In this document: positions 20,200 through 29,499 of the stretch, piece by piece
How the letters are laid out: each line of letters begins with the position of its first letter
Numbering within the stretch: the stretch's first letter is position 1
DNA from: Betaproteobacteria bacterium
GTDB lineage: Bacteria; Pseudomonadota; Gammaproteobacteria; Burkholderiales; Rhodocyclaceae
NCBI GenBank assembly: GCA_016703785.1
Contig: JADJBM010000008.1
Span: forward strand, 62,001-126,000
Direction: 5' to 3'
DNA length: 64,000 bases
The notes under the pieces: model-generated
What the model saw: only the letters and a program-made list of their open reading frames with translations
What the model was told of the DNA's origin: nothing
Database searches by the model: none
Translations under genes and position numbers: made by a program

Positions 20200-21606
20200 T
20201 CAAGGTATTTCGACCGTCTCACCCATCTGCGGCACTTTCACGTTCTTCCAGTTCAGGCGCTGCTCCACCTCGGCGGCAAAGATGCGCGCGGTTTCCGCCT
20301 CGCCATGCACGATGAAGGCATGCCGCGGCGGCTGGCGGAAATGGCCCAGCCAGCCGAGCAAACCCGCCTGGTCGGCGTGGGCCGAGAGGCCGCCGATGGT
20401 ATGGATGGCGGCGCGCACCGGCACGCTTTGGCCGAACAGGCTGAGGGATTTCGCGCCCTCGACCAGGCGGCGCCCCTGCGTGCCGGCCGCCTGGAAGCCG
20501 GTGATGATGACCGCGCATTCGCGCCGCCCCAGGTTGTGCAGCAGATGGTACTTGATGCGCCCGGCATCGCACATGCCGCTGGCGGAGATGATGACCAGTC
20601 CGCCGCGCACCTGGTTCAGCGCAATCGACTCCTCGACGTCCTGCACGAAGCGGACGTTCACAGCTTCCGGATGGGCGCGCTGCCAGGCGATGAGGTCACG
20701 CGTGTGCTGGTCGAGCAGGTCCGTGTGCTTCAGGGTGATCTCGGTCGCCGCCATCGACATCGGCGAGTCGACCACCACCTGCAGGTTCTTAAGGCGGCCG
20801 CGCCGCGCCAGGTCGGTCAGGACGAAAATCACTTCCTGCGTGCGGCCGACGGAAAAGGCCGGCATGATGACATTGCCGCGCTTGCCGTGAAGGGTGCGCT
20901 CGATGGCGCCGACCAACTCGTCCTCGGTCGCCTCGAAAGGCTTGTGCAGCCGGTTGCCGTAGGTTGATTCTACGAAAACCACATCCGCCGCCTCGATCGG
21001 TTGCGGATCGCACAGCACGGGGCGATCGGGCATGCCGAGGTCGCCGGAAAACACCAGCTTGCGCGTGCGCCCTGCTTGCTCTACCCAGACCTCGGCGATG
21101 GCCGAGCCGAGGATATGGCCGGCGTCGCGCAGGCACACCTTGACGGCGGCATGCGGCTGGAAAGCCTGATCGTACTCCGCGCGGCGGATCTGCTTCAGGC
21201 AGGCCTGCGCCTGGGCCACGCTGTACAGCGGCGGGCGCGGCTGGCGGCGGCCGCGCTTGCCATGCGAACGCTTGGCCTCCCATTCTGCCTCCTTCTCCTG
21301 GATGTGGGCCGAATCGAGCAGCATCACGCCGAGCAGGTCCGCCGTCGCCGCAGTGGCATGAACCGGTCCGCGAAACCCCAATGCCACGGCGCGCGGCAGC
21401 AGGCCGGAATGGTCGAGGTGGGCATGGGTGAGCAGGATGAAATCCAGGCTGCGCAGATCGAATGAGAGCGCATCCAGGTTCTTCGGCCAGGCATCGCGTC
21501 CACCCTGGAACAGGCCGCAGTCGACCAGAAAGCGCACCTCATCGGTCTCGATCAGGAAGCAGGAGCCGGTGACTTCGCCAGCGGCGCCATGAAATGTGAT
21601 TCGCAT
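20200..21606 (-). CDS. Metallo-beta-lactamase/beta-CASP family RNA-processing-type protein
   Basis: 468 residues. The metal site is HAHLDHSG, preceded by DCGLFQGG; further conserved segments are the beta-CASP block (VIMPAFSVGRTQEVIF) and the C-terminal RNA-metabolising domain (GFQAAGTQGRRL, HTIGGLSAHADQ, VHGEAE). Homologues are CPSF73-like ribonucleases. In beta- and gammaproteobacteria this stand-alone form is often next to stress or PHA genes, but its substrate is unknown. It diverges from the universal stress gene; the FNR box at 21641 is only 35 bp upstream of its ATG. Confidence 0.9.
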   Translation of the reverse strand: MRITFHGAAGEVTGSCFLIETDEVRFLVDCGLFQGGRDAWPKNLDALSFDLRSLDFILLTHAHLDHSGLLPRAVALGFRGPVHATAATADLLGVMLLDSAHIQEKEAEWEAKRSHGKRGRRQPRPPLYSVAQAQACLKQIRRAEYDQAFQPHAAVKVCLRDAGHILGSAIAEVWVEQAGRTRKLVFSGDLGMPDRPVLCDPQPIEAADVVFVESTYGNRLHKPFEATEDELVGAIERTLHGKRGNVIMPAFSVGRTQEVIFVLTDLARRGRLKNLQVVVDSPMSMAATEITLKHTDLLDQHTRDLIAWQRAHPEAVNVRFVQDVEESIALNQVRGGLVIISASGMCDAGRIKYHLLHNLGRRECAVIITGFQAAGTQGRRLVEGAKSLSLFGQSVPVRAAIHTIGGLSAHADQAGLLGWLGHFRQPPRHAFIVHGEAETARIFAAEVEQRLNWKNVKVPQMGETVEIP

Positions 21607-21640
21607 GTTTTATTCTGAACCGGTATCGGCGGTATCATGC

Positions 21641-21681
21641 TTGATCTGCATCAATCGCTATTGGGTTGTGCTTTCTATAAT
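21641..21681 (+). promoter_or_regulatory. Class II FNR-dependent promoter of the universal stress gene
   Basis: TTGATCTGCATCAA (21641-21654) is a perfect FNR consensus. It is followed after 21 bp by a perfect -10 hexamer TATAAT (21676-21681). This places the FNR box at about -41 from a start near 21688 and replaces a -35 element. It is the clearest FNR promoter in the window. Confidence 0.85.
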
Positions 21682-21705
21682 GAGTCAATCGCACAGGAGA
21701 ACAGC

Positions 21706-22149
21706 ATGTTCAAGCATATCCTCGTACCAACGGACGGCTCGGCGCTATCCACCGACACGGTCAAGAAAGCGGTGGACTTCGCACGTGAAACCGGGGGGAA
21801 AATCACTTTTTTCTACTCCAAGCCGGACTACCCCGTGGCGTTCTATGGGGAAGGCGCCCTGATCGACCCGACCACGCCGGAGAAGTTCGCCGCGATGGCG
21901 GACAAGCAGGCGGCGGAAATCCTCGCCGCAGCGCAGAACCTGGCCACGGCCGCCAGCGTCACCTCCACCGTCGCCTCCAGTACCAGCGACGTGCCCTACG
22001 AAGCGATCATCGCCGCCGCAACGAGTGGCGGGTGCGACCTCATCTTCATGGCCTCGCACGGACGTCGCGGCCTGTCCGGCTTGCTGCTCGGCTCGGAGAC
22101 GCAAAAGGTGCTGACGCATTCCAAGGTCCCCGTGCTGGTTTACCGATAG
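21706..22149 (+). CDS. uspA: Universal stress protein UspA family
   Basis: 147 residues from the ATG at 21706, which follows AGGAGA. The N-terminus FKHILVPTDGSALS and C-terminal nucleotide-binding signature G-x2-G-x9-G-S/T (GRRGLSGLLLGSET) indicate an ATP-binding UspA-type protein. The perfect FNR promoter indicates anaerobic induction, as known for Usp proteins in Pseudomonas under anaerobic survival. A hemerythrin gene follows 40 bp downstream on the same strand and may be co-transcribed. Confidence 0.93.
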   Translation: MFKHILVPTDGSALSTDTVKKAVDFARETGGKITFFYSKPDYPVAFYGEGALIDPTTPEKFAAMADKQAAEILAAAQNLATAASVTSTVASSTSDVPYEAIIAAATSGGCDLIFMASHGRRGLSGLLLGSETQKVLTHSKVPVLVYR

Positions 22150-22189
22150 ACCCCCGCTTCGCATACCCCAGACCCAAGGACGGGCACCC

Positions 22190-22783
22190 GTGCTCAATAC
22201 CGCGCTCACCATCATACTGGACGAGCACCGCTCGCTCGCCGCCGTCACGCACGGCCTGCGCTTCATCGTCCGTGAAATGCGCGACAAGGGCAGCGAACCC
22301 GACAGCAAGCTGCTGTGGGCAATGCTCTACTACATCGACACCTTCCCGCAGAAATTGCACCACCCGAAGGAGGAGGCCTATCTGTTCCGCCGGCTGAAGA
22401 TGCGCACGCGCGAGGCGGACAAGGCGATCCTGGAACTCGAGGAACAACACCGCGCCGGCGCCGAGCATGTGAAGGCGCTGGAAATGACGCTGGGGCGCTA
22501 CGAGGCCGGGGCGCCCGGCGGTCGCGAGGCCTTCATGGCGGCGGCGGAAACGTTCGCGGACGAGCTCGCGGTGCACATGGCGCTGGAAGAGAATGTCATC
22601 CTCCCACTCGCCAAGCAGCACCTGCTGCCGGAGGACTGGGTCGAGATCGCGCAGGCCTTCGGCACGAACGGTGATCCACGCTTCGGCGCCGAGCCGGACC
22701 AGGAATTCCGCTCGCTCTTCTCGCGCATCGTCAATCTTGCCCCGCCGCCTATCGGCGTCGGACCATCGCACTCGACTACCTGA
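22190..22783 (+). CDS. Hemerythrin-domain protein, second copy
   Basis: 197 residues from a GTG at 22190. Metal-ligand pattern: DEHRS, a central HHPKEEAYLF, an EEQHRAGAEH helix and HMALEENVILPLA, which fits a di-iron four-helix bundle with a longer C-terminal tail than usual. It is probably transcribed with uspA from the FNR promoter, suggesting a role in oxygen, NO or iron handling at low oxygen. Confidence 0.85.
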   Translation: MLNTALTIILDEHRSLAAVTHGLRFIVREMRDKGSEPDSKLLWAMLYYIDTFPQKLHHPKEEAYLFRRLKMRTREADKAILELEEQHRAGAEHVKALEMTLGRYEAGAPGGREAFMAAAETFADELAVHMALEENVILPLAKQHLLPEDWVEIAQAFGTNGDPRFGAEPDQEFRSLFSRIVNLAPPPIGVGPSHSTT

Positions 22784-22784
22784 T

Positions 22785-23843
22785 CTACTGCTCGAAGGCG
22801 CCACGCACGACATGCCAGCCCCTGGCTTCCGGGTCGGGGCCGTTGTGCTCGGCACCGAACGGACATTCCAGCGGCTCGCGGTGCCTGACCGCACGTGCCA
22901 AGACCTCGCCGAACTGACCGCGCATTTTCGCTTCGTAGGTTGGAATTGCGCCGAGATGCCCGGTCGCCCATTCCGCAGCGGCTTTGCCCGCCGCTTCGCC
23001 CGATACCACGGCAGGATGGATGCCAGCACCTGTCAGGGGATGGGCAAGTCCGGCTGCGTCGCCGGCGAACAGGATATTGCCCAGGGCAAGTTTGGCACGC
23101 ATGCCGCTTACCGGCACGGCCCCAGCTGACTGGCCGAGGATTCTGTCCCCCACCCGCCCGGCCCCGGCAAGCTGACGATGCAAATCGTCCAGCGCCTCAT
23201 GAGCAACCTGCTCTTCCATGCCCGTGCCGAGGACGGCATCCTTGCCGGCCGGGATCAGCCAGCCATACCCGCCCGGATAGCGCCGGGATAACCAAAAATC
23301 GACCGCATCCTGAGGGGCATGCAGCGCAACGCGATAGCGCCGGGTAAACATTTTCTTCAGGGCGGGCAGCCCGAGCAGGCGCGCCACAGACGAGGCATGG
23401 CCGTCGGCCGCCACCAGGGCGCGATAATGCACGATGCGCGAGCGTCCATTCTGATTCAGCGTCGCTTCGCTGTGATCGGCATCCATTCCGGAAAAAACGA
23501 TGTCGTGGCGCACCTCGGCGCCTGCGGCACGGGAGAAATCGATCAACGCGCGGTCGAAGGCATCACGGCTGACGACGCACCCCGGCAAGAGGCTGTCCGC
23601 GCGGGCGCCGTCATCATGGTGGGTGTGCGCACCCACGATGCTCTGTATCACCACATGATCGGCACGGGCATGCAGCCCCAGGGGAATAGGGATGAACTCC
23701 GGGCAGTTGGCCACCCCGCCAAGGGATTGGCGCCGCTCGACGGCCAGTACGCGAGCACCCGCCTTCGCCGCTGCCGTTGCAGCCGCGGCGCCGGCCGGGC
23801 CCAGCCCGACAATCAGCACATCGTACTCGTCCGTACCCGCCAT
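22785..23843 (-). CDS. FAD-dependent oxidoreductase, geranylgeranyl-reductase-like
   Basis: 352 residues. N-terminal Rossmann motif VGLGPAGAAAATAAAKAGARVLAVER, a second FAD motif GNILFAGDAAGLAHPLTGAGIHPAVVSG, and a central substrate region. It belongs to the GGR/FixC-like flavoprotein group that reduces isoprenoid chains or acts in electron transfer. It is convergent with the hemerythrin gene (one base between stops) and follows the cbb3 accessory genes on the same strand. Substrate unknown. Confidence 0.85.
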   Translation of the reverse strand: MAGTDEYDVLIVGLGPAGAAAATAAAKAGARVLAVERRQSLGGVANCPEFIPIPLGLHARADHVVIQSIVGAHTHHDDGARADSLLPGCVVSRDAFDRALIDFSRAAGAEVRHDIVFSGMDADHSEATLNQNGRSRIVHYRALVAADGHASSVARLLGLPALKKMFTRRYRVALHAPQDAVDFWLSRRYPGGYGWLIPAGKDAVLGTGMEEQVAHEALDDLHRQLAGAGRVGDRILGQSAGAVPVSGMRAKLALGNILFAGDAAGLAHPLTGAGIHPAVVSGEAAGKAAAEWATGHLGAIPTYEAKMRGQFGEVLARAVRHREPLECPFGAEHNGPDPEARGWHVVRGAFEQ

Positions 23844-23999
23844 GACCTCGCCTTCGCGGAGGTTTTCGGCAGCCCGCCCGGCGCTGCCGTCGTTATTTTT
23901 GTATCGTCTGCGTGCCGGAATCTGGGGCGTGCGGACGAGCGCAGATTCTACCTTGGGACAGGCAGAGAAGCACTAGTGCCCGCCTTTGCTTCTGGGGTA

Positions 24000-24284
24000 C
24001 TACTCTTCTTCAGCCTTGGGGCAGTCCCTGGGACGTTCGCGTTTCGGCAGGGGGCAGCTATTGATCTCGCTCGAGGAGCGCTGGATGAAGCAGGTAAACA
24101 TGCTGGAAGCCGCACACAGGGCCCAGAAAGCGAAGAAACCGATGGAGTAAGTCGCAATCCGCGAAAAGTTCGCCGGTTCGCCGAACAGATACAACTCCTG
24201 CGGATCGATCAGGGTGAAAAACACTGCCTCCGCTATGCCCGCCACGACAAAGGACGGCCACAAGATCCAGATCAGTTTTTGCAT
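24000..24284 (-). CDS. Small membrane protein at the end of the cco cluster
   Basis: 94 residues with two membrane helices (ILWPSFVVAGIAEAVFFTLI and IGFFAFWALCAASSMFTCFI) and a Cys/Pro/charged tail (CPLPKRERPRDCPKAEEE). It follows fixH on the same strand with about 45 bp between, so it is likely part of the ccoG-fixH transcript. No named family is recognised with certainty. A role in cbb3 oxidase biogenesis is suggested by position only. Confidence 0.75.
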   Translation of the reverse strand: MQKLIWILWPSFVVAGIAEAVFFTLIDPQELYLFGEPANFSRIATYSIGFFAFWALCAASSMFTCFIQRSSSEINSCPLPKRERPRDCPKAEEE

Positions 24285-24328
24285 GTCTCTCTCCGCTTGC
24301 CAATCGTTTTATCGATATATTTTTGTCA

Positions 24329-24839
24329 TTATTTTTTCCCGGCTGCCAACAGCAGGGTTTCGGGTGCGTCCGGCAACTGCACACTGCCCGCAAGGCGCCA
24401 GGTACCGGCCTCGTCCTCGATCGCCACATGCCAGCGACCCGGGCCAAGCGCAGCCATCTGCCCCGAGTAGTTGCCCCTTCTCGCCCGGCAGAACGAGACT
24501 CTGGTCTTCCCCGCCGCGCGTCGGATGGGCCAAGGTAACCCGAACGCGCGCTGGCAACAGGGTGTCGGCGCGCGAGATCATGCGCAATTCGATCCGGCCC
24601 GCGGCAAGGCGCAATCGTGCTTCGAGTTGCATCTTGGCGGCCGCATCGTTGCGCGCCAGTTTTTGATTGACCGCCAAACCCTGCTTGTAATAATCGTCGG
24701 CCACCAGCCCGTCGTTGGTAACCGCGGCAATCCAGGCGGTGACGATGCCGGCGACCACAACCAGCCCCGGCCCGGCCATGAGAATCCACGGCCAGCGGTG
24801 GCGATACCAGGGAAGACTGTCGCGGGAAATGGGGCTCAT
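24329..24839 (-). CDS. ccoH: FixH-type cbb3 assembly protein, frameshifted near the C-terminus
   Basis: N-terminal part reads WYRHRWPWILMAGPGLVVVAGIVTAW (membrane anchor) and the FixH periplasmic domain up to VLPGEKG. In the base frame the tail then turns non-conserved and stops at 24309. If one base is removed at the G4 run on the coding strand (CCCC at 24474-24477), the frame continues NYSGQMAALGPGRWHVAIED and ends in LLLAAGKK with a stop at 24329, the conserved FixH tail. The ATG at 24839 overlaps the ccoG stop (ATGA). FixH helps CcoI-linked copper delivery to the oxidase. Confidence 0.88.
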
Positions 24840-26263
24840 GGCAGCAGGAAGCTCGCCTTTTCACGCACGAAGATCTCGTCGTGATTCAGGGCGCGGATCT
24901 CGAAATGGATGCGGTTGGAGCCGCGCTTGCCGGCGTCCGCTTCGGCTCGAACGCGCACGGAAACGGCCTGGGTGGCGGCAGCCGGAATCTCGACGATGGG
25001 ATCGGTGTCGATTTGCAGGCCCTTGAGGCCGGTAACAGACAGAGCGAAGCGACGCGGCTCCTCGGCCAGGTTCATGATCTGCAGGCGGTAGACATTCTCG
25101 ATCAGGCCGCCCTCGACCTCGCGGGTCAGCGTGGCGCGGTCGCGGATGACATCCACCTTGAGCGGCTGTCGCAAAGTCAGTCCCACGGCAGCGGCGATGA
25201 CGATGGCGGAAAGAATGGCCCCATAGAGCAGCGTACGCGGCCGCAAAATATGGGTGATGATCTGCTTGCGGCCCCAATGCTCGGCAATGGCGTGCTCGGT
25301 GGAATAGCGGATCAATCCGCGCGGGTAGCTCATCTTGTCCATCACCTGGTCGCAGGCGTCGATGCAGGCGGAGCAGCCGATGCATTCATATTGCAGGCCC
25401 TCGCGAATGTCGATGCCGGTCGGACAGACCTGCACGCAGATGCCGCAATCGACGCAGTCGCCCTTCCCCGCCGCCTTGTAATCGAGCTTCTTCGAGCGCG
25501 CGCCGCGGGGCTCGCCGCGTTCGGCATCGTAGGTGACGATGAGGGTGTCGGGATCGAACATAACGCCCTGGAAACGCGCGTAGGGGCACATGTACTTGCA
25601 AACCTGCTCGCGCATAAAGCCGGCATTGCCCCAGGTGGCAAAGCCGTAGAAGAATATCCAGAAGGTTTCCCAGGGGCCAAGCTGCCAGCCCATCACCGAT
25701 CCGGCCAGGGTCTTGATCGGCGAGAAGTAGCCGACGAAGGTGAAGCCCGTCCACAAGGCGATCACCACCCAGGCGGCATGCTTGGCCGTCTTGCGGGTGA
25801 GCTTTCCCGCGCTCATCGGTGCGGCGTCGAATTTCATGCGCGTGGCGCGGTCGCCCTCGATGAGCTTCTCGACCCACATGAAGACCTCGGTGTAGACGGT
25901 CTGCGGGCAGGCGTAGCCGCAGAACAGCCGCCCGGCCACGGCGGTGAACAGGAACAGCGCCAGCGCCGAGATGATCAGCAGGATGGCAAGGTAGAACACG
26001 TCCTGCGGCCAGAACACCAGGCCGAAGACGTAGAACTTGCGCTCGACGATGTCGAACAGCACGGCCTGGCGGCCGTTCCACTCCAGCCAGCACAGCCCGT
26101 AATAGAGTGCCTGCGTAATCCAGACCAGCGCCCAGCGCCAGTTGGCGAAGACCCCCGTTACGCTACGCGCATAGATCTTCTTGTGCGACTCGTAGAGGGA
26201 CGATTCCTGGATCGGAATGACCTTGGCTGCGGCTTTCTCCGGCTGGGGGGCGGTCTGCGCCAT
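24836..26263 (-). CDS. ccoG: Cbb3 oxidase accessory protein CcoG (FixG, RdxA family)
   Basis: 475 residues. Five to six membrane helices, the CGYACPQTVYTEVFMWVE region, then two [4Fe-4S] motifs (CVDCGICVQVCP and CIGCSACIDAC), and a C-terminal Ig-like periplasmic domain. CcoG is a cupric reductase that supplies Cu(I) for CcoN. It lies 69 bp after ccoP with a hairpin between, and overlaps fixH by four bases. Confidence 0.96.
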   Translation of the reverse strand: MAQTAPQPEKAAAKVIPIQESSLYESHKKIYARSVTGVFANWRWALVWITQALYYGLCWLEWNGRQAVLFDIVERKFYVFGLVFWPQDVFYLAILLIISALALFLFTAVAGRLFCGYACPQTVYTEVFMWVEKLIEGDRATRMKFDAAPMSAGKLTRKTAKHAAWVVIALWTGFTFVGYFSPIKTLAGSVMGWQLGPWETFWIFFYGFATWGNAGFMREQVCKYMCPYARFQGVMFDPDTLIVTYDAERGEPRGARSKKLDYKAAGKGDCVDCGICVQVCPTGIDIREGLQYECIGCSACIDACDQVMDKMSYPRGLIRYSTEHAIAEHWGRKQIITHILRPRTLLYGAILSAIVIAAAVGLTLRQPLKVDVIRDRATLTREVEGGLIENVYRLQIMNLAEEPRRFALSVTGLKGLQIDTDPIVEIPAAATQAVSVRVRAEADAGKRGSNRIHFEIRALNHDEIFVREKASFLLP

Positions 26264-26290
26264 GACTCCGTTCGATGTTGGGGAAAAGAA

Positions 26291-26315
26291 TGCCCCGGAA
26301 GCGGTGCTTCCGGGG
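26291..26315 (-). terminator. Hairpin between ccoP and ccoG
   Basis: Perfect 10-bp stem CCCCGGAAGC / GCTTCCGGGG (26293-26302 and 26306-26315) with a 3-base loop, followed on the minus strand by CATTCTTTT. It may attenuate transcription from ccoNOQP into ccoG or protect the upstream mRNA. Confidence 0.6.
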
Positions 26316-26332
26316 TCATTATTGTGACCGCT

Positions 26333-27262
26333 TTACTTCTTTTCGGTTCCGCCCTGCGATAACCCGAAGACGTAGGCGGCGAGCAGGTGGGATTTGGCTT
26401 CGCCGAGGAACTCCTTGTGCGCGGGCATCTTGTTGGAACGGCCCTTGCCGATGGTCTCGATGAGAACGCTTTCCGTGGAACCATAGAGCCAGATCGAGTC
26501 GGTCAGGTTGGGCGCGCCCACCGCCGCCATACCCTTGGCGTCGGGCCCGTGGCAGCCCGCACAGCCGGCCGTACCGAAGGCCTCCTTGCCACGCATGGCT
26601 CTGGCAGCGTCGTAGGCCAACTTGTCGGGAGAGAGTGAACGTACATAATGGGCCAGGTCCTTGACGGTTTCCGCGCCGAGTTGGGCATGCGGGGGCATGA
26701 CCCCCTGGCGGCCTTCCAGAATGGAGGCCTTGATCTGTTCAGGCTCGCCGCCCCACTGCCAGTCCTTGTCGGCCAGGTTGGGGAAACCCTTGGCGCCGCG
26801 CGCATCCGAGCCGTGGCACTGCGCGCAATAGGTGAGGAAGAGGCGTTCGCCCATCTGCCTTGCCTCCGGGTCGGCGGCCACCGCCTTGACGTCCTGCTGG
26901 ACGAACTTGGCGAAGATCGGGGCGTACTTCGCCTCGGCCTGCCGCATCTCTCCCTCGTACTCGCCTTTCGAGGTCCAACCGAAGGCACCCTTGTAGCTGC
27001 CCAGGCCCGGATAGACGGCCAGATAGCCCAGGGCAAAGAGAATGGTGATGTAGAACAACCAACTCCACCAGCGCGGTAGCGGGTTGTTGTACTCCTCCAG
27101 ATTCTCGTCCCAGACGTGACCCATGGTCTGCACCTGCCCGGCCTGGGCGGCAGTCGCCTTGGCCTTGCTCTGCATCCACAGGAACACGCCGCAACCGATG
27201 ACGCTGACCAGGGTGATGAGCGCCACGTAGACGCTCCAGAAACCGTTCACGAAATCGCTCAT
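26333..27262 (-). CDS. ccoP: Cbb3-type cytochrome oxidase subunit III (dihaem)
   Basis: 309 residues with two N-terminal membrane helices (VYVALITLVSVIGCGVFLW, LFYITILFALGYLAVYPGL) and two class I cytochrome c domains: CAQCH and CAGCH, each with a later Met ligand (VMPPHAQL, KMPAHKEF). It passes electrons to CcoO/CcoN in the membrane. The start overlaps the ccoQ stop by four bases. Confidence 0.97.
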   Translation of the reverse strand: MSDFVNGFWSVYVALITLVSVIGCGVFLWMQSKAKATAAQAGQVQTMGHVWDENLEEYNNPLPRWWSWLFYITILFALGYLAVYPGLGSYKGAFGWTSKGEYEGEMRQAEAKYAPIFAKFVQQDVKAVAADPEARQMGERLFLTYCAQCHGSDARGAKGFPNLADKDWQWGGEPEQIKASILEGRQGVMPPHAQLGAETVKDLAHYVRSLSPDKLAYDAARAMRGKEAFGTAGCAGCHGPDAKGMAAVGAPNLTDSIWLYGSTESVLIETIGKGRSNKMPAHKEFLGEAKSHLLAAYVFGLSQGGTEKK

Positions 27263-27441
27263 GATGCTTTTCCTTCCTTGCGCTGGCGGGCTGCGCCCGG
27301 CAGTTCATCTTCCGTAAAGGGCAAGTTGGCGGCCTCATCGAAGGCTGCACGGCGCCGCCTGCTATAGGCCCAGACCACGATACCCATGAAGGTGGCGAAG
27401 GCCAGCACGGTGAGAATCGAACGGATGTCGTTGATGTCCAT
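27259..27441 (-). CDS. ccoQ: Cbb3-type oxidase subunit IV
   Basis: 60 residues with one membrane helix (ILTVLAFATFMGIVVWAYS) and a charged cytoplasmic tail (FTEDELPGA), the usual CcoQ form. It stabilises the assembled oxidase. Three bases after ccoO and overlapping ccoP. Confidence 0.93.
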   Translation of the reverse strand: MDINDIRSILTVLAFATFMGIVVWAYSRRRRAAFDEAANLPFTEDELPGAARQRKEGKAS

Positions 27442-27444
27442 GGC

Positions 27445-28056
27445 TTACCTCGTCTGCTTCAAGGCCGTGCCCAGGCCCTGCAGGTAGGCGATCAGGGCGT
27501 CCATCTCGGTCTTGCCTTCGAGCATCTTCTTCGCCCCGGCGATCTCCTCGTCCTGGTAGGGCACGCCGACCATGCGCAGGGCGCGCATCTTGGCCTCGAT
27601 GTCGTCAGACTTGGCCGGGCGCTCTAGGAAGGCATAGGGCGGCATGTTCGACTCTGGCACCACGTCGCGCGGATTGTTGAGGTGGGCACGATGCCATTCA
27701 TCCGAGTAGCGGCCGCCGACGCGATGCAGGTCCGGGCCGGTGCGCTTGGAACCCCACTGGAACGGATGGTCATAGACGAACTCGCCGGCCACCGAATAGT
27801 GGCCGTAGCGCTCGGTCTCGGCGCGGAAGGGACGGATCATCTGCGAGTGGCAGTTGTAGCAGCCTTCGCGGATGTAGATGTCGCGCCCGGTCAGTTGCAC
27901 CGCATCGTAGGGTTTCAGGCCCGCCACCGGCTGGGTGGTGGATTTCTGGAAGAACAGCGGGACGATCTCGACCAGGCCGCCGACGCTGACGACGAGGATC
28001 GTCAGGCCAATCATCCAGCCGATGTTGCGTTCGATGAAATCGTGAGTCAGTTTCAT
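27445..28056 (-). CDS. ccoO: Cbb3-type cytochrome oxidase subunit II (monohaem)
   Basis: 203 residues with an N-terminal anchor ([21 protein letters not shown]), the haem motif CYNCHSQ and the conserved [23 protein letters not shown] context. A Met ligand lies in SNMPPYAFL. Gap to ccoN 18 bp, to ccoQ 3 bp. Confidence 0.97.
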   Translation of the reverse strand: MKLTHDFIERNIGWMIGLTILVVSVGGLVEIVPLFFQKSTTQPVAGLKPYDAVQLTGRDIYIREGCYNCHSQMIRPFRAETERYGHYSVAGEFVYDHPFQWGSKRTGPDLHRVGGRYSDEWHRAHLNNPRDVVPESNMPPYAFLERPAKSDDIEAKMRALRMVGVPYQDEEIAGAKKMLEGKTEMDALIAYLQGLGTALKQTR

Positions 28057-28074
28057 GATTGTCTTTCCTCCCTA

Positions 28075-29499
28075 TCAAGCGTGGCTGCCGGCAGGGGCCA
28101 GCACCGGCGCGTCGTAGGGCTTCTGCCCGGCCACGGTCTTCCAGACGTTCCAGGCCATCAGCAGCATGCCGACGAGGAACATGAGCCCGCCCAGGAAACG
28201 GATGGTCCAGAAGGGATAGGTGGACTTGACGCTCTCGACGAAGGCGTAGGTGAGCGTGCCGTCCGGGTTGGTGGCACGCCACATGAGACCCTGCATGACG
28301 CCGGCGATCCACATGGCGGCGATGTAGAGGACGACGCCGATGGTGGCGATCCAGAAATGCACCGTCATCAGTTTCACGCTGTACATCTGCTCGCGGCCGA
28401 ACAGGCGCGGGATCAGATAGTAGATCGACCCAATGGAGATGAAGGCCACCCAGCCGAGCGCACCGCTATGCACGTGGCCGACCGTCCAGTCGGTGTAGTG
28501 CGACAGCGCATTGACCGTCTTGATGGACATCATCGGACCCTCGAAGGTGCTCATGCCGTAGAACGACAGGCTGGTGATGAGGAACTTCAGGATCGGATCG
28601 TCGCGCAGCTTGTGCCAGGCGCCCGACATGGTCATGATGCCGTTGATCATGCCGCCCCAGGAAGGCGCCAGCAGGATCAGCGAGAAGACCATGCCGACCG
28701 ACTGGGCCCAGTCAGGCAGCGCGGTGTAGTGCAGGTGGTGCGGGCCGGCCCACATGTAGGTAAAAATCAGGGCCCAGAAGTGCACCACCGAGAGGCGGTA
28801 GGAGTACACCGGGCGCCCGGCCTGCTTGGGCACGAAGTAGTACATCATGCCGAGGAAGCCGGCCGTCAGGAAGAAACCCACCGCGTTGTGGCCGTACCAC
28901 CACTGGATCATGGCGTCCTGCACCCCGGCATAGCAGGAGTAGGACTTGGTCAGCGTCACGGGAATCGCGCAGCTGTTGACCAGGTGCAAGATCGCCACCG
29001 TCAGAATGAAACCACCGTAGAACCAGTTGGCGACATAGATGTGCGGCACCTTGCGCTTCATGATGGTGCCGAAGAAGACTACGGCATAAGACACCCACAC
29101 CAGGGTGATGAGAATGTCGATCGGCCATTCGAGCTCGGCGTATTCCTTGCTGGAAGTGATGCCCAGCGGCAACGTCACGGCGGCCAACACGATGACCAGC
29201 TGCCAGCCCCAGAAGGTGAAGGCGGCCAGCCCCGGCGCAAACAGCGGCGTGTGCCCGGTGCGCTGCACCACGTAGTAGCTGGTGGCAAACAGCGCACACC
29301 CGCCAAAGGCAAAGATCACGGCATTGGTGTGCAACGGCCGCAATCGGCCGTAGCTCAGCCACTCGTGCACGTTGAGATCGGGCCACACCAGCTGGGCGGC
29401 AATGATGACCCCGACCAGCATGCCGACAATGCCCCAGACCACCGTCATCACGGCAAACTGGCGCACTACCTTGTAGTTGTATGTCGCTTGGTTATCCAT
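28075..29499 (-). CDS. ccoN: Cbb3-type cytochrome oxidase catalytic subunit I
   Basis: 474 residues and twelve helices, with low-spin haem b and haem b3-CuB histidines in [22 protein letters not shown] and HVHSGALGW. High-affinity oxygen reduction with proton pumping in the inner membrane. First gene of ccoNOQP. Two FNR-type boxes lie upstream at 29595-29608 and 29637-29650, fitting induction at low oxygen. Confidence 0.97.
   Translation of the reverse strand: MDNQATYNYKVVRQFAVMTVVWGIVGMLVGVIIAAQLVWPDLNVHEWLSYGRLRPLHTNAVIFAFGGCALFATSYYVVQRTGHTPLFAPGLAAFTFWGWQLVIVLAAVTLPLGITSSKEYAELEWPIDILITLVWVSYAVVFFGTIMKRKVPHIYVANWFYGGFILTVAILHLVNSCAIPVTLTKSYSCYAGVQDAMIQWWYGHNAVGFFLTAGFLGMMYYFVPKQAGRPVYSYRLSVVHFWALIFTYMWAGPHHLHYTALPDWAQSVGMVFSLILLAPSWGGMINGIMTMSGAWHKLRDDPILKFLITSLSFYGMSTFEGPMMSIKTVNALSHYTDWTVGHVHSGALGWVAFISIGSIYYLIPRLFGREQMYSVKLMTVHFWIATIGVVLYIAAMWIAGVMQGLMWRATNPDGTLTYAFVESVKSTYPFWTIRFLGGLMFLVGMLLMAWNVWKTVAGQKPYDAPVLAPAGSHA

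Noticed and set aside
18489..20315. 608-codon plus-strand frame
   Set aside because: Antisense shadow of phaC, which has the full catalytic triad.
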